Assembly (NCBI RefSeq): GCF_001426505.1
Contig: NZ_LMEV01000015.1
Location: forward strand, 55,046-119,045
Reading direction: 5' to 3'
Length of the DNA stretch: 64,000 nucleotides
DNA from: Variovorax sp. Root473
Lineage (GTDB): Bacteria > Pseudomonadota > Gammaproteobacteria > Burkholderiales > Burkholderiaceae_C
A program made the translations under genes and the position numbers. The notes below the pieces were generated by a model. That model was not told where the DNA came from and searched no databases. It saw only the letters and a program-made list of their open reading frames with translations. Positions 16,241 to 27,693 of this stretch are shown one piece after another (position 1 is the stretch's first letter; each line of letters begins with the position of its first letter).

Positions 16241-18853
16241 TCACAGCGGCGGCAGCGGCTTTGACGGCCGCCTGCGTTCGCGCCGTGGCGTGGGCGGCTT
16301 GCCCGACCCCTCCTGCCCGAACGCCAGCGTGTTCTTCACACGCTCCACGCCGCCGGCCGTGACCATGCCGCCCGCGGCTTTCTCCAGCTGCTCGACCATG
16401 CGCGCGATGCGGTCGGCCACGTTCTCGTTCGACAGCTTCTCGCGGAAAAGCTCGACCATGAGCGGAAACGAAAACGGCGTCGGCCGTTCGAGCAGCTTCA
16501 GCACGAGCTGCTGCGTGGCCATGCGTTCCAGGCTCGCGCGCAGGCGCCCGATCTCCAGTTCCTGCGAGAGCAGTTCCTGCTCCGCCTGCTGCAGCAGCTT
16601 GTTCTGCGGGTCGTACTTGTGGAACACCTCCCAGAACAGCGACGACGAGGCCTGCAATTGCCGGCTGCTGCGCTTCTCGCCCGGATAGCCCTGGAAGATC
16701 AGTCCCGAGACGCGTGCGATCTCGCGAAAGCGCCGCTGCGCGAGTTCGCCCGCGTTGAGCGAGGCCAGCACCTCGTGCAGCAGCACGGTGCGCGCATCGG
16801 CGTCGGCAGTGCCCTCCGGCAGGCGCAGCACCTGCGGCAGCAGCGCGGGCCAGTCGACCTCGGTCGCGCTCAACAACTCGAAGCCGTAGTCGTTGACCGC
16901 GATCGAGAAGGTGCGCGCCGCGTGCTGCGCCACGCGCCAGGCCAGCAGGCTCGCCAGTCCCAGGTGCACATGCCGGCCCGCGAACGGATAGAGGAACAGG
17001 TGCGAGCCTTCGCGCGTCGTCAGCGTCTCGGCGAGCAGCGTCTGCGGTGTCGGCAGCGCGGACCACTGCTGCTGGATTTCGAGCAGCGGCCACACGCAGC
17101 GCAGTTCGGGCGAGTTGTACTGCCCCTCGTCCGCGAGCGCGAGCTGCTGCACCACCGCATCGGCCAGCGTGTTCGACAGCGGCATGCGCCCGCCGTTCCA
17201 GCGCGGCACCGCGGCGCGCTTGCCGGTCGCCCGCCGCACCCAGGCCGTCATGTCGTGGATGCGCACGAGCTCGAGCAGCCGGCCGCCGAACAGGAAGCAG
17301 TCGCCCGGCTTCATGCGCGCGACAAAACCTTCTTCGACGTTGCCGATCTTCGATCCGCCCAGGTACTGCACCGCCATGCTCGCGTCGCTCACGATGGTGC
17401 CGATGTTCATGCGGTGGCGCCGCGCGAGCCGCGCATCGGGCACGCGCCACACGCCTTCTGCATCGGGCACGGCGCGCTTGTAGTCCGGGTACACGGCGAG
17501 CGACGGGCCGCCCTGCGAGACGAAGTCCAGGCACCATTGCCAGCTCTCGCGCGAGAGCGATGCGTAGGCGGCCGTGCCTCGCACCTCTTCGTAGAGATCG
17601 TCGGGCATGAAACCGCCGCCGAGCGCCACCGTCACGAGGTGCTGCACCAGCACGTCGAGCGGTTGGTCGGGCGAATGGCGTGCCTCGATGTGCCCTTCCG
17701 CAATCGCCGTGCGTGCCGCAGCGCCCTCCACCATCTCGATGCTGTGCGTGGGCACGAGCGTGATGCGCGACGGCCGCCCCGGCGCATGGCCCGAACGCCC
17801 GGCGCGCTGCAGCAGCCGCGCCACCCCCTTCGGCGAACCAATCTGCAGCACGCGCTCGACCGGCAGGAAGTCCACGCCCAGGTCCAGGCTCGAGGTGCAG
17901 ACCACCGCCTTGAGCTGGCCGCTCTTCAGCCCGAGTTCGACCCACTCGCGCACCTCGCGATCGAGCGAGCCGTGGTGCAGTGCGATGAGACCCGCCCACT
18001 CGGGCTTCGCCTCGAGCATTGCCTGGTACCAGATCTCGGCCTGCGAGCGCGTGTTGGTGAAGACCAGCGTGGTGCTGCTCGCGGCGATCTCGTCGATCAC
18101 CTGCGGCAGCATCGTGAGGCCCAGGTGCCCGCCCCACGGAAAGCGTTCGGCGCGGCCGGGCAACAGCGAATCGATGACGAGCTTCTTCGGCACCTGGCCC
18201 TGCACGAGCACGCCGTCGTCGTGGCCCAGCAGCGAGTGCATCGCCTCTTGCAGGTTGCCCAGCGTGGCCGACATGCCCCAGACCGCAAGGCGCGGGTTCC
18301 ATCGCCGGAGCCGCGCGAGCGCGAGCTGCACCTGCACGCCGCGCTTGTTCCCGAGCAGCTCATGCCACTCGTCGACCACGACCATCTTCACGCGGCCCAG
18401 CACCTGGTTCGCATCAGCACGTGCGAGCAGCAGCGAGAGGCTTTCGGGCGTGGTGACGAGCACGCTGGGCAGGCGCGTGTTCTGTGCGCTGCGCTCGGCC
18501 GACGAGGTGTCGCCGCTGCGCGCACCCGCGCTCCACGGATGCACCGCGGCGCCGAGCGCTTCGAGCGGCTGCTTCAGCGCGCGCAGTGTGTCGGCCGCGA
18601 GCGCGCGCATGGGCGTGAGCCACAGCACGGTGAGCGGCGGGGCCGAAGGGCGAGCGGTTGCCTTGCGCGCCTGCGAGAAGACCTGCAGCGCGCCGAGCCA
18701 CACCGCATACGTCTTGCCTGCGCCGGTGGTGGCATGCAGCATGCCGGACTTGCCAGCCGCGATGGCCTTCCACACATCGCGTTGAAACTTGAACGGCTTC
18801 CACCCGCGCGCGGCGAACCACGCATCGAGCGCCGTCTTGACCGCCTTGTTCAT
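16241..18853 (-). CDS. ligase-associated DNA damage response DEXH box helicase (Lhr-like)
   Basis: 870 aa SF2 helicase. Motifs: Walker A ATTGAGKT (residues 41-48), motif II DEWHE (about 160), SATLGN, then in the second RecA domain [12 protein letters not shown] and QRAGRSGH (motif VI). The C-terminal half resembles the Lhr core plus the extra domains of the ligase-associated subfamily, ending in a basic Pro/Arg tail. ATG 18853 overlaps the ligase stop by 4 nt (ATGA). Expected to unwind DNA for the co-encoded exonuclease and ligase; the pathway itself is poorly characterised. A longer upstream reading frame into the ligase gene is rejected. Confidence 0.95.
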   Translation of the reverse strand: MNKAVKTALDAWFAARGWKPFKFQRDVWKAIAAGKSGMLHATTGAGKTYAVWLGALQVFSQARKATARPSAPPLTVLWLTPMRALAADTLRALKQPLEALGAAVHPWSAGARSGDTSSAERSAQNTRLPSVLVTTPESLSLLLARADANQVLGRVKMVVVDEWHELLGNKRGVQVQLALARLRRWNPRLAVWGMSATLGNLQEAMHSLLGHDDGVLVQGQVPKKLVIDSLLPGRAERFPWGGHLGLTMLPQVIDEIAASSTTLVFTNTRSQAEIWYQAMLEAKPEWAGLIALHHGSLDREVREWVELGLKSGQLKAVVCTSSLDLGVDFLPVERVLQIGSPKGVARLLQRAGRSGHAPGRPSRITLVPTHSIEMVEGAAARTAIAEGHIEARHSPDQPLDVLVQHLVTVALGGGFMPDDLYEEVRGTAAYASLSRESWQWCLDFVSQGGPSLAVYPDYKRAVPDAEGVWRVPDARLARRHRMNIGTIVSDASMAVQYLGGSKIGNVEEGFVARMKPGDCFLFGGRLLELVRIHDMTAWVRRATGKRAAVPRWNGGRMPLSNTLADAVVQQLALADEGQYNSPELRCVWPLLEIQQQWSALPTPQTLLAETLTTREGSHLFLYPFAGRHVHLGLASLLAWRVAQHAARTFSIAVNDYGFELLSATEVDWPALLPQVLRLPEGTADADARTVLLHEVLASLNAGELAQRRFREIARVSGLIFQGYPGEKRSSRQLQASSSLFWEVFHKYDPQNKLLQQAEQELLSQELEIGRLRASLERMATQQLVLKLLERPTPFSFPLMVELFREKLSNENVADRIARMVEQLEKAAGGMVTAGGVERVKNTLAFGQEGSGKPPTPRRERRRPSKPLPPL

Positions 18854-20505
18854 GACGGCAGCAACGCAGCCAGCGTCTGCAGCGTGTCGGCTTCCGCCAC
18901 CGGCTTGTCCTCGCGCCAGCGCAGCATGCGCGGAAAGCGCACCGCGATGCCGCTCTTGTGCCGGGTGCTGCGCGCGATGCCCTCGAAGCCGAGTTCGAAC
19001 ACCAGCGTCGGCTTGACGCTCTTCACGGGGCCGAAGCTCTCGACCGTGGTCTTGCGGATGATCGCGTCCACGCGCGCCATCTCCGCGTCGGTGAGCCCCG
19101 AGTAGGCCTTGGCGAAGGGCATGAGCTTGCGGTCTTCCTGCTCGGGCGGACCATCCCACACTGCGAAGGTGTAGTCGCTGAAGAGGCTCGCGCGGCGGCC
19201 ATGGCCGCGCTGCGCGTAGATGAGCACCGCGTCGATGCTCAGCGGATCGATTTTCCACTTCCACCACACGCCCACGTCCTTCGTGCGGCCCACACCGTAC
19301 TGCGCGTCGCGGCGCTTGAGCATCATTCCTTCGACGCCCATGGTGCGCGCGGCTTCGCGCTGGCGTGCAAGGTCGGTCCAGTCGAGTCCTGTGAGCATCG
19401 GGCTCGGCAGCAGCGAGGGGTGCTGCATGCGCGTGACGAGTTCGTCGAGCAGCGCGCGGCGCGCCGACTGCGGCTCTGCGCGCAGGTCGCGCCCTTCCCA
19501 TTCGAGCAGGTCATAGGCCAGCAGCACCACGGGAATGTCGCGCAGCAGCTTGGCGCCCAGCGTCTTGCGGCCGATGCGTTTCTGCAGTTCGGCGAAGGGC
19601 TGCACCTTGTCTTCACGCCACACGGCGATCTCGCCATCGAGCACCGTGCCGTCGGGCAAGGCGTCGCCGAGCGTCGCGAGTTCGGGGAAGCGGTCGGTCA
19701 CCAGCTCTTCGCCGCGCGACCACACCCACACCGCACCCGCCCGCTTGACGATCTGCGCGCGGATGCCGTCCCACTTCCACTCGACGATCCAGTCGGCCGG
19801 CGGACCCAGCACCGCATCGAACTGATCGAGCGGGATGTTGAAAGGATGCGCGAGGAAGAAGGGGTATGGCTGCCCGCTGGTCTTCTGTACCTGCTCGGCA
19901 TCGGACTCTGGCGCGACCAGCGTCGCGTAGTCGCCCGCCTGCGGACGTGCGCCGAGGTGCGTGTAGCCCATGAGCCGCTGCGCGACGCGCTTGGCATCGA
20001 TCCCGCCGACCGCAGCGAGCGCCTGCGTGACCTGCAGCTTCGACACGCCCACGCGGAACGCGCCCGTGATGAGCTTGAAGTACACCAGCCGCTCCTCGGC
20101 CGCGAGCTGCCGCCACTGCGCGCGCAGGCGGTCCGCCAGTTCGGGGGGCGCGCGCTTCGCGGTCTCGCGCAGCGGCAGCAGGTGCTGCTCGACCCAGGCC
20201 GCGAGGCCGAGGTCATTTTCTTCGGTCGGTGGGGGCAGCAACAGCGCGATGGTCTCGGCAAGGTCGCCCACCGCGTCGTAGCTTTCGTCGAACAGCCACT
20301 CGGGCAGGCCGGCCGCTTCCTGCGCGAGCAGGCGCAGCAGCTTGGTGGGCACGAGCTGGCGCGGCTTGCCACCGGCCAGAAAGTAGACGGCCCATGCGGC
20401 ATCGGCCGCGTCGGCCTCGCGCAGGTAGCGCTGCAACGCGGCCTGCTTGGCAAGGCTCGACGTGCTGGCGTCGAGTTCGCGGTAGAGCGCGGCGAAGTCC
20501 TTCAC
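18850..20505 (-). CDS. ATP-dependent DNA ligase (ligase-associated repair cluster type)
   Basis: 551 aa. Adenylation-site motif I is present as [10 protein letters not shown] (nucleophilic Lys), preceded by an N-terminal helical DNA-binding domain and followed by DGEIAVW (motif III), [14 protein letters not shown] (motif IV) and WWKWKID (motif V). An OB-fold domain ends the protein. Bacterial ATP ligases of this size without Ku or LigD domains belong to the LigB/LigC-like repair type. GTG 20505 overlaps the exonuclease stop (GTGA) and its own stop overlaps the helicase ATG, so the three genes are translationally coupled. Confidence 0.95.
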   Translation of the reverse strand: MKDFAALYRELDASTSSLAKQAALQRYLREADAADAAWAVYFLAGGKPRQLVPTKLLRLLAQEAAGLPEWLFDESYDAVGDLAETIALLLPPPTEENDLGLAAWVEQHLLPLRETAKRAPPELADRLRAQWRQLAAEERLVYFKLITGAFRVGVSKLQVTQALAAVGGIDAKRVAQRLMGYTHLGARPQAGDYATLVAPESDAEQVQKTSGQPYPFFLAHPFNIPLDQFDAVLGPPADWIVEWKWDGIRAQIVKRAGAVWVWSRGEELVTDRFPELATLGDALPDGTVLDGEIAVWREDKVQPFAELQKRIGRKTLGAKLLRDIPVVLLAYDLLEWEGRDLRAEPQSARRALLDELVTRMQHPSLLPSPMLTGLDWTDLARQREAARTMGVEGMMLKRRDAQYGVGRTKDVGVWWKWKIDPLSIDAVLIYAQRGHGRRASLFSDYTFAVWDGPPEQEDRKLMPFAKAYSGLTDAEMARVDAIIRKTTVESFGPVKSVKPTLVFELGFEGIARSTRHKSGIAVRFPRMLRWREDKPVAEADTLQTLAALLPS

Positions 20506-21551
20506 TTCGCTTCCTCTTCGGCGGCGGGCGCTGCGGCCGGCGTTTCCTGGTCGTCTTCATCGCCGTACTCGGTCTTGAAGCCCTGCGCATCGAGCCCGTT
20601 CTCCGTCAGCCACCGCATCATCACCTGCACGCTGCCGTGCGTGACGAACACGCGCTCGGCGCCGGTGCCCGCGATCGCCTGCTGCAGGCCGGGCCAGTCG
20701 GCATGGTCCGACATGACGAAGCCCCGGTCCACGCCGCGCCGGCGGCGCGTGCCGCGCAGCTGCATCCAGCCGCTCGCGAAGGCATCGGCGTAGTTGCCGA
20801 AACGCTTCATCCACGGCGTCCCCTGCGCGGACGGCGGTGCGAGCACGAGCGCGCGCTTCAGCAGCGCCGCATCGACGTCCGCATCGGTGGCGCGCAGCGT
20901 CCGCGGCAGCGCCACGCCGGCCGCGCGGTACACGGCGTTGAGCGGCTCGACCGCACCGTGCACGACGATGGGCCCGATCGACGCATCCACGCCGTGCAGG
21001 ATGCGCTGCGCCTTGCCGAAGGCATAGCAGAACAGCACCGAGGCGCGGCCCGCTTCGGCATTGGCGCGCCACCACGCATCGATCTCCGCGAACAGCACCG
21101 CCTGCGTGGGCCAGCGGTAGATCGGCAGGCCGAAGGTCGATTCGGTGATGAAGGTGTCGCAGGGCACGGGTTCGAACGGCGTGCAGGTGCCGTCGGCCTC
21201 GGTCTTGTAGTCACCCGAGGCGACCCACACGCGCCCGCCGTGTTCGAGCCGCACCTGCGCCGAGCCCAGCACATGGCCGGCCGGATGCAACGACAGGCGC
21301 ACGCCGTGGTGTTCGATGGCCTCGCCGTACGCCAGGGTCTGCAGGTGGATGTCGGCACCGAGCCGCGTGCGCAGCGTGCCGGCGCTGTCGGTGTGCGCCA
21401 GGTAGTGCGCATGGCCGATGCGGGCGTGGTCGGAATGCGTGTGCGTGATGACGGCGCGCGCCGCCGGCCGCCACGGATCGATGTAGAAATCGCCGGGCGG
21501 ACAGTACAGGCCTTCGGGCCGGGCGACGACGAGATCCACCGTGTCTGGCAT
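20502..21551 (-). CDS. ligase-associated DNA exonuclease (metallo-beta-lactamase fold)
   Basis: 349 aa MBL/beta-CASP-like nuclease related to SNM1/Artemis. The metal-binding motif HTHSDHA sits at about residues 37-43; later motifs are SGDYKTE (Asp ligand) and VFVTHGSVQ (His near the C-terminus). The highly acidic/Ala C-terminal tail is unusual but short. First gene of the coupled exonuclease-ligase-helicase unit. A role in processing DNA ends during damage repair is an inference from family and neighbours. Confidence 0.94.
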   Translation of the reverse strand: MPDTVDLVVARPEGLYCPPGDFYIDPWRPAARAVITHTHSDHARIGHAHYLAHTDSAGTLRTRLGADIHLQTLAYGEAIEHHGVRLSLHPAGHVLGSAQVRLEHGGRVWVASGDYKTEADGTCTPFEPVPCDTFITESTFGLPIYRWPTQAVLFAEIDAWWRANAEAGRASVLFCYAFGKAQRILHGVDASIGPIVVHGAVEPLNAVYRAAGVALPRTLRATDADVDAALLKRALVLAPPSAQGTPWMKRFGNYADAFASGWMQLRGTRRRRGVDRGFVMSDHADWPGLQQAIAGTGAERVFVTHGSVQVMMRWLTENGLDAQGFKTEYGDEDDQETPAAAPAAEEEAK

Positions 21552-21637
21552 GGCACGTCATCGTAGGGCCGCCGGGGCCGGCGCGCTGCCGACCGCTTGC
21601 CGCGAGCCACTGTGGGCCTGGGCCTACTTGCCGGGAT

Positions 21638-22162
21638 TCACTTGCGCGCGGGCATCTTCGCCATCGCGTCGAGCAGGTTCATCTTCATGCCGTTGGCCAT
21701 GACCATGTCACCCGGCTTCTGGCCCGGCTTGCAGGGACCGACCCATTTGGCCTCGATGAGGCCCGTGCCTTCGGTGCGGCCCATGAGCGGCGGGCTGTAG
21801 GTCGACTTGCTCTCCATGCGGTAGGCGCTGCTGAAGTCGCCGCTCATCACGGCGCGCGAGGTCGCGGTGGTGGGGCCGATCCTGCAGACCGAATCGATGA
21901 CGAGCTTCACGCCTTCGAGGCGCAGGTCCTGCTTCGAGCACATGTCCTTGCCCATGCCCTGGCCCATCTCGCGCATCGCCTTGTCGGTGGCGGCGTCGAT
22001 GCATTGCTGGATTGTCTGGCCCGGCGCCGTGCCTGTGGACGCGCCGCCCTCGCCGGTCTTGATTTCCCACAGGCCCGGCTTGCGTGCCGGATAGTCGATG
22101 GCGAACGCGGGGCCGACCAGGAGGCAGGCGGCGGCGGCGATGAAGCGCAGGCGAAAGGTCAT
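21638..22162 (-). CDS. DUF3617 family exported protein
   Basis: 174 aa. The signal peptide ends near GPAFA; the mature part starts with the family-typical RKPGLWEIKTG. The distribution of three Cys (QQCIDAATD, KDMCSKQD, DSVCRIG, about residues 55-95) plus one near the C-terminus fits the DUF3617 domain. Periplasmic, function unknown. ATG at 22162. No obvious functional link to the DNA-repair genes beyond co-direction; 86 nt separate it from the exonuclease start. Confidence 0.88.
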   Translation of the reverse strand: MTFRLRFIAAAACLLVGPAFAIDYPARKPGLWEIKTGEGGASTGTAPGQTIQQCIDAATDKAMREMGQGMGKDMCSKQDLRLEGVKLVIDSVCRIGPTTATSRAVMSGDFSSAYRMESKSTYSPPLMGRTEGTGLIEAKWVGPCKPGQKPGDMVMANGMKMNLLDAMAKMPARK

Positions 22163-22231
22163 GGCGTGCTCGGTGAACGGCGATGCCGCTTTGTACCGTC
22201 GGCGCCCGCGCGGCGGAATACCGCGATCGGT

Positions 22232-22921
22232 CTACGCCGCGACCGGCACAGGGGCAGTCGATGGCCGCTCGCGCAACGCGAAGCCCATCGCCAGGCCGAG
22301 CCCGAGACCGCCGAGCACATCGATCAGCACATGCTGGCGCACGGCCATCGTCGAGTACACGATGGCCACGGCCCACACGACGTTGAGCAGCCGCAGCCAC
22401 AGGGGCGTGCCAGCCTCGCGCAGCTGCCGCGCCAGCACGAGGCAGGCGAACACCGAGAACGACACGTGCAACGACGGAAAGGCATTCCCCGCCGCGTCGA
22501 AGGTCTTGAGGAAGTGCAGCGACGAGCCGGGCACGGCGTTGATCGCGAAGTTCGGGATCGCCGTCGGCATCCACCAGAACACAGCGAGCGCAATTGCCGT
22601 CATCACCGCGCAGCCGATGGCGATGGTGTTCAGCTCGCGCCGGTCCATGGCCAGCAGCACCGGCAGCGCGATGTAGGCCCACAGCGTGAGGTACACGGGC
22701 AGCATCGCCGGCCAGAACGCGATCAGCCGGTCGACGGCCGTGAGTGGCAGCACCCACACCGGTCCGGCGTTCTGCATGACCCAGAAGTACAGCGGGAAGA
22801 AGCCCAGCGTGGCGACGGTGTTGCCGGCCAGCTTGAGCAGCCACAGCGTCCGGCAGCGCTGCCAGAGGGCGCGCGGCCATGTCTGCGGTGAAAGAGCGTC
22901 GGAAGAGATGGAATGCGTCAT
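22232..22921 (-). CDS. PAP2-superfamily membrane phosphatase
   Basis: 229 aa integral membrane protein with about six TM helices. The PAP2 phosphatase core is visible as AFPSLHVSFSV (catalytic His region) and RQHVLIDVLGG (second His/Asp). The K-x6-R-P motif of classical PAP2 is not obvious, as in the inositol-phosphotransferase-like subgroup. Probably acts on a lipid phosphate. ATG 22921 is preferred to a GTG at 22939 because the additional residues add nothing. It lies 55 nt after the Gfo/Idh gene and may be the last gene of that operon, though its function does not obviously fit. Confidence 0.87.
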   Translation of the reverse strand: MTHSISSDALSPQTWPRALWQRCRTLWLLKLAGNTVATLGFFPLYFWVMQNAGPVWVLPLTAVDRLIAFWPAMLPVYLTLWAYIALPVLLAMDRRELNTIAIGCAVMTAIALAVFWWMPTAIPNFAINAVPGSSLHFLKTFDAAGNAFPSLHVSFSVFACLVLARQLREAGTPLWLRLLNVVWAVAIVYSTMAVRQHVLIDVLGGLGLGLAMGFALRERPSTAPVPVAA

Positions 22922-22976
22922 GGCGGCCTCTGGTGCCACGGCCTGCCCCGCATGGATCAGCGGGGCCGACGCGCAG

Positions 22977-24143
22977 CTACCAGGGCGTCCACTTTAATTC
23001 GCTGGCGGCCGATGCCACCGTGCGTTCGATGAAACGCACGCCGCGCGCACCGTCTTCCACGCGCGGATAGTCGGCCGCGAGCGGATCGGCCGGCTGCCCC
23101 GCGAGTCGCGCGCGGATGTCCGCCACCACGCCCGCGTAGACGTTCGCAAAGGCCTCGATGAAACCTTCGGGATGGCCGGCCGGCAGGCGGCTCGCGCGCC
23201 GCGCCGACTCGCACAGCCAGGGCGCGCCGCGCGTGAGCACGCGCCGGGGCCCGTCGTGCGGCAGGTGCACGAGCTGGCTCGGCTGCTCCTGGCGCCATTC
23301 GAGCGTGCCCAGGGTGCCGGAGACGCGCAGATGCAGGTCGTTCTCCAGCCCGGTGTTGATCTGCGAGGCCACGAGCACGCCGCGCGCGCCGCCCTGGAAG
23401 CGCAGCAGCAGGCTGCCGTCGTCGTCGAGCAGGCGGCCCGGCACCAGCGCGCCGAGGTCGGCGCACAGGCTCTCGATCTCCAGGCCGGTGACGGTGGCCA
23501 CGAGGTTCTCGGCGTGCGAGCCGATGTCGCCGATGGCGCCGGCCGCGCCGCTGCGTGCGGGGTCGGTGCGCCAGTCGGCCTGCTTGTTGCCGCCCGTGGC
23601 TTCGACATGGCTGGCGAGCCAGCCCTGGTTGTATTCGACGACGACCTTGCGGACCTCGCCGATCTGGCCCGTGCGCACCATCTCGCGCGCTTGCCGCACC
23701 ATCGGGTAGCCGGTGTAGTTGTAGGTCACGCCGAAGACCGTGCCCTGCTTTGCCACGGTGGCGACCAGTGCATCGGCCTGTGTGCGCGTGTGCACCAGCG
23801 GCTTGTCGCACACCACGTGGAAGCCCGCCTCCGCGAAGGCTTGCGCCACGGGGTAGTGCACGTGGTTGGGCGTGACGATCGAGACGAAGTCGATGCGCTC
23901 ATCGGCCGGGCGCTTCAGCTCGTCGGCCAGCAGCGCCTGCCAGTCGCCGTGGTTGCGGTCGTCGGCCAGGCCGAGGTCGCGGCCCGAGGCGCGCGCCTTG
24001 TCCGGGCTCGACGACAGCGCGCCGGCGACCAGCGCGATCTGGCCGTCGAGCGCCATGGCCTTGCGGTGCACGGCGCCGATGAAGGCGTCGCGACCGCCGC
24101 CGACCATGGCGCAGCGCAGGGGACGTGCAGCGATCTCGGTCAC
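22977..24143 (-). CDS. Gfo/Idh/MocA family oxidoreductase
   Basis: 388 aa NAD(P)-dependent sugar or polyol dehydrogenase. The N-terminal Rossmann motif [14 protein letters not shown] is followed by [14 protein letters not shown] and the EKP-type motif [11 protein letters not shown] (catalytic Lys). A C-terminal GFO_IDH_MocA alpha/beta domain with DIGSHAENL supplies the catalytic-site His. GTG start at 24143, one nucleotide after the binding-protein stop, so expression is coupled to the transporter. The oxidised substrate is presumably the sugar imported by the adjacent ABC system; identity unknown. Confidence 0.92.
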   Translation of the reverse strand: MTEIAARPLRCAMVGGGRDAFIGAVHRKAMALDGQIALVAGALSSSPDKARASGRDLGLADDRNHGDWQALLADELKRPADERIDFVSIVTPNHVHYPVAQAFAEAGFHVVCDKPLVHTRTQADALVATVAKQGTVFGVTYNYTGYPMVRQAREMVRTGQIGEVRKVVVEYNQGWLASHVEATGGNKQADWRTDPARSGAAGAIGDIGSHAENLVATVTGLEIESLCADLGALVPGRLLDDDGSLLLRFQGGARGVLVASQINTGLENDLHLRVSGTLGTLEWRQEQPSQLVHLPHDGPRRVLTRGAPWLCESARRASRLPAGHPEGFIEAFANVYAGVVADIRARLAGQPADPLAADYPRVEDGARGVRFIERTVASAASELKWTPW

Positions 24144-24144
24144 C

Positions 24145-25110
24145 TTAGAACGGCGAGTTCGGGTGGTAGAAGTCCTTGGCGTTTTCCTTGGTGATCAGCA
24201 CCGAAGGAATGATCGTGGTCGCCGGCAGCTTCTCGCCCTTCAGGCGCGCCTCGGCCGTGAGCTTGATCGCGTCGTAGATGAACTTGGGCGAATAGCTCAC
24301 GTCGGCGCCGATGCGCTTGTCCTTGCCGTCCATGATGGTCTTGACCATGTCCTTGGCGCCGGCGCCGCCGAACACGATCTTGATGTCGTCGCGCTTGGCC
24401 TGCTCGATGGCCTTGAGCACGCCCACCGCCATGTCGTCGTCTGCCGCCCAGATGGCGTCGATCTGCTTGAAGCGCGTCAGGTAGTCCTGCGTGACCTTGA
24501 AGGCGTCGTCGCGGTTCCAGTTGGCGTACTTGGCGTCCAGCAGCTTGATGTCGGGGCTGCCCTTGAGCACGGCGTTGAAGGCGTCCATGCGCTCGTTGTC
24601 GAGCGTGGTGGCAATGCCGCGCAGGGCGACCACGTTGCCCTTGCCGCCGAGCTGCTTCACGATGTATTCGGCCGGGATCTTGCCGAAAGCGGTGTTGTCG
24701 CCGGCCACGTACGCATCCTGCGCGCTGGTGTCGGTCAGGCCGCGGTCGACCACGGTGACGTACGCACCCTTGGCCTTGACCTGCGCGACAGGCTTGGTCA
24801 GCGCCGCCGATTCAAACGGGAACACGACGAGCGCATTGATCTTGGTGACCGTCGACAGGTCTTGCAGCTGGTTGGCCTGCTCGGGCGCGTTGGCTGCGGT
24901 CTTGATCGTGATCTTCAGGTCCTTGTGCTGCTTCTCGAGGTCCTTCTTCGCCTGGTTGGCCCAGTAGTTGATGCCGCCCATGAAGCTGTGCGTGGCCGCG
25001 GGAATCGACACGCCGAGGTTGACCTTGTCCGCGGCAAGCGCGGGCAGGCTGGCGGCGAACGCTGCGGTGGCAACCGCCGTGAGCGCGAGGCGTCGGGTGA
25101 AAGTCGTCAT
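24145..25110 (-). CDS. sugar ABC transporter substrate-binding protein (CUT2/ribose type)
   Basis: 321 aa periplasmic binding protein. Signal peptide [18 protein letters not shown]..., cleavage near ALAAD. The type I PBP fold shows [59 protein letters not shown] and [17 protein letters not shown], the hallmark series of RbsB/XylF-like proteins. ATG 25110 has GAGGAGA upstream. It sits between the permease gene (44 nt upstream) and the oxidoreductase (1 nt downstream). An unusual order, as the binding protein comes third after the ATPase and permease. Confidence 0.95.
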   Translation of the reverse strand: MTTFTRRLALTAVATAAFAASLPALAADKVNLGVSIPAATHSFMGGINYWANQAKKDLEKQHKDLKITIKTAANAPEQANQLQDLSTVTKINALVVFPFESAALTKPVAQVKAKGAYVTVVDRGLTDTSAQDAYVAGDNTAFGKIPAEYIVKQLGGKGNVVALRGIATTLDNERMDAFNAVLKGSPDIKLLDAKYANWNRDDAFKVTQDYLTRFKQIDAIWAADDDMAVGVLKAIEQAKRDDIKIVFGGAGAKDMVKTIMDGKDKRIGADVSYSPKFIYDAIKLTAEARLKGEKLPATTIIPSVLITKENAKDFYHPNSPF

Positions 25111-25154
25111 GCTGGATGTCTCCTCTTTGGTGGTGGAACGGAACGAACGGAAAA

Positions 25155-26192
25155 CTAGCGCCGGCCTCTTTGGAGGAACGCGACGACGATGATCACGAAG
25201 CCCTGCACCGCCGCGTTCAGGTACACGCTGATGATGCTGGTGAGATTCAGGATGTTGCTGATGACCGAGAGCAGGATCGCGCCGACCACCGTGCCGGTGA
25301 TGCTGCCCGCGCCGCCCTTCAATGCGGTGCCGCCGACGATCACCGCGGCAATGGCCTCGAGCTCCCACAGCAGGCCCGTGGTCGGCGAGGCCGAGCCCAG
25401 GCGCGGCACGTACAGCAGCGTGGCAATGCCCACGCACACGCCGAGCAGCACGTAGGTGAGGATCTTCACGCGGTCGACGTCCACGGCCGCGTAGCGTGCA
25501 ACCTGTTCGTTGGAGCCGATGGCCTGGACATAGCGTCCGTAAGCCGTGCGGTTGAGGATCACGCCGCCCACGATCGCCACGAACACGAACACCCACACCG
25601 GCACCGGAATGCCCGCGAGGCTCGCGTAGTAGACCGGCGCGTAGAGGTCCGACAGCTCGTTGTCGAGCGTGAGCGCGCCACCGTCGGCGAAGTACGTGAG
25701 GTAGGCGCGGAAGATGCCGAGCGTGCCCAGCGTGACAATGAAGGGCTCGATGCGCCCCTTGGTGATGAGCAGGCCATGCGCCAGGCCGAACAGCGCGCCC
25801 AGCACCACGGCGAGCACCGCCCCCATCATCACCGCCATCAGCGGCGAGCCCGAGGCAGGCCCGGCCCAGTTGATGAACATGATCACGCTGCCCGCGATGA
25901 GCGCAGCCATCGAGCCCACCGATAGGTCGATGCCGCCCGAGATGATCACGAAGCACATGCCCACCGCGATGATGCCGATGAAGGCCGTGCGCGTGAGCAC
26001 GTTCATCGCGTTGTCGACGGTCGCGAAGTCGCTGTTGAGCAGCGTGCCCGCGATGCACAGCAGCACGAGGCCGATGACCGGGCCAAGGCCGTGCAGGCGC
26101 TCGGTCCATCGCGGCTTGGCTTCGCTGCGGTGTTGCTGCTGCGGCTGCGGTGCGGCGTCAGGTGACATGGGTGTCTGCGGTTCCGGTGGCAT
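25155..26192 (-). CDS. sugar ABC transporter permease (RbsC/XylH family)
   Basis: 345 aa inner-membrane permease with about eight to ten TM helices after a hydrophilic 25-residue N-terminus rich in Gln and Pro. The family motif [13 protein letters not shown] and the later [23 protein letters not shown] segment (coupling/late TM region) are present. ATG 26192 has GAGGAG upstream; it overlaps the ATPase end by 35 nt. Works as a homodimer with the adjacent double-domain ATPase and the periplasmic binding protein. Confidence 0.95.
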   Translation of the reverse strand: MPPEPQTPMSPDAAPQPQQQHRSEAKPRWTERLHGLGPVIGLVLLCIAGTLLNSDFATVDNAMNVLTRTAFIGIIAVGMCFVIISGGIDLSVGSMAALIAGSVIMFINWAGPASGSPLMAVMMGAVLAVVLGALFGLAHGLLITKGRIEPFIVTLGTLGIFRAYLTYFADGGALTLDNELSDLYAPVYYASLAGIPVPVWVFVFVAIVGGVILNRTAYGRYVQAIGSNEQVARYAAVDVDRVKILTYVLLGVCVGIATLLYVPRLGSASPTTGLLWELEAIAAVIVGGTALKGGAGSITGTVVGAILLSVISNILNLTSIISVYLNAAVQGFVIIVVAFLQRGRR

Positions 26193-27693
26193 GAGCGATG
26201 AGCTCCTCTTCGGTCAGGTGGGTCGCATCCAGCGTGGCAACGAGCCGGCCCGCGCGCATCACCGCAACGCGGTGGCACAGGCCGATCAATTCCATCAGCT
26301 CGGACGAGACGACGATCACCGCGAGGCCTTCGCGGGCGAGTCGCTGGATCAGGAAATAGATGTCGCGCTTGGCGCCCACGTCGACACCGCGCGTGGGCTC
26401 GTCGAGCACCACCACCTTGGGCTGCGGCTGCAGCACCTTGGCGAGCGCGAGCTTCTGCTGGTTGCCGCCCGACAGCGACGAGGCGCGCACGTCGAGCGAA
26501 CCGGTGCGGATGCCGTAGTCCTTCACCGCCTCGGCGAGCGCGTCGCGTTCCGCATCGGGCTTCAGCCAGGGTTGCGCGTAGCGCTCGAGTGCCATCAGCG
26601 TGAGGTTCTGGCGCAGGCCGAAGTGCACGTGCAGGCCCTTGCCCTTGCGGTCTTCGCTGAGGTAGGTGAGGCCGTGCCTGGCCGCATCGCGCGGGTTGCG
26701 CCAGCCCTTGCCATGCGGCACGGGCTCGCCGCGCATCTCGACCGTGCCGCTCGCGGGACGCAGCCCGAGCAGGCCTTCGAACAGCTCGGTGCGGCCCGCG
26801 CCGACGAGGCCCGCAAAGCCGAGGATCTCGCCGGGGCGCACCTCGAAGCTCGCGTCCTGCGCCCAGCCGGGCACGCTGAAATTGCGCACGCGCAGGGCGG
26901 GTTTGTCGGCCGCCACGACGAGGTCGCGCGGCGGGTACAGGTCGGCCAGCTCGCGGCCCACCATCAGGTTGGCCATCTGCTGGCGCGAGACCTCGGGCGT
27001 GGGCGCGCGCGCCACGAAGCGGCCGTCGCGCATCACGATCACCTCGTCGCTGACCTGCTCCACCTCATCGAGCTTGTGCGAGATGTAGACGATGGTCACG
27101 TCATCGGCGCGCAGCTGCGCGATGAGCTTGAACAGGCGCTCGGTCTCGCCGGGCGTGAGCGTGGCGGTGGGCTCGTCCATGACGAGCAGGCGCGCACGGC
27201 GGGCGATGGCCTTCGCGATCTCGACGAGTTGCTTCTCGGCCACGATGAGGCGGCGCACCTTGGTGCGCGGATCGATGGCCAGGCCGACGGCGGCGAGCGC
27301 GGCGGCGGCATCGCGCTCCATCGCGGCGTCGTCGAGCAGGAACCCCTTTTTCTTTTCGTGGCCCAGGAAGATGTTCTGCGCCACGCTGAGGTCGTCGGCG
27401 AGGTTGAACTCCTGGTGGATCAGCACGATGCCCAGCGCCTCGGCATCGCGCGAGCTCGTGAACTGCTGCGGCTGGCCGTTGATGCGCAACGTGCCGCCGG
27501 TGAGCGACTCGTAGCCCGACAGGATCTTCATCAGCGTGGACTTGCCCGCGCCGTTCTCGCCAAGCAGGCCGTAGACGCGACCCGGCGCGAGCGCAAAGCT
27601 CACGCCGTGCAGCACCTGCACCGGGCCGAAGGCCTTCACCACGCCGTCGAACTCGACGGCCACGCTGCCTTTGCTGGTTTCCACGGCGGTCAT
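26158..27693 (-). CDS. sugar ABC transporter ATP-binding protein (RbsA/XylG-type double ATPase)
   Basis: 511 aa with two ABC domains. The first has Walker [10 protein letters not shown] (around residues 45-53), Walker [11 protein letters not shown] and H-loop SHKLDE. The second has GLVGAGRTE, the degenerate Walker A typical of RbsA second domains, the signature SLSGGNQQK and Walker [16 protein letters not shown] 27693 overlaps the ROK gene's stop by 4 nt. Powers uptake by the downstream permease. The sugar is unknown; the ROK regulator just upstream is the likely local sensor. Confidence 0.95.
   Translation of the reverse strand: MTAVETSKGSVAVEFDGVVKAFGPVQVLHGVSFALAPGRVYGLLGENGAGKSTLMKILSGYESLTGGTLRINGQPQQFTSSRDAEALGIVLIHQEFNLADDLSVAQNIFLGHEKKKGFLLDDAAMERDAAAALAAVGLAIDPRTKVRRLIVAEKQLVEIAKAIARRARLLVMDEPTATLTPGETERLFKLIAQLRADDVTIVYISHKLDEVEQVSDEVIVMRDGRFVARAPTPEVSRQQMANLMVGRELADLYPPRDLVVAADKPALRVRNFSVPGWAQDASFEVRPGEILGFAGLVGAGRTELFEGLLGLRPASGTVEMRGEPVPHGKGWRNPRDAARHGLTYLSEDRKGKGLHVHFGLRQNLTLMALERYAQPWLKPDAERDALAEAVKDYGIRTGSLDVRASSLSGGNQQKLALAKVLQPQPKVVVLDEPTRGVDVGAKRDIYFLIQRLAREGLAVIVVSSELMELIGLCHRVAVMRAGRLVATLDATHLTEEELIAHATGTADTHVT

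Noticed and set aside
16241..19501. 1086-codon frame for the DEXH helicase
   Set aside because: The first about 216 codons overlap the ligase gene in another frame; ATG 18853 overlaps the ligase stop by ATGA and begins with helicase-like sequence.
24145..26109. Long frame joining the binding protein with sequence overlapping the permease
   Set aside because: The part before 25110 is an out-of-frame shadow of the permease; the signal peptide at 25110 marks the real start.
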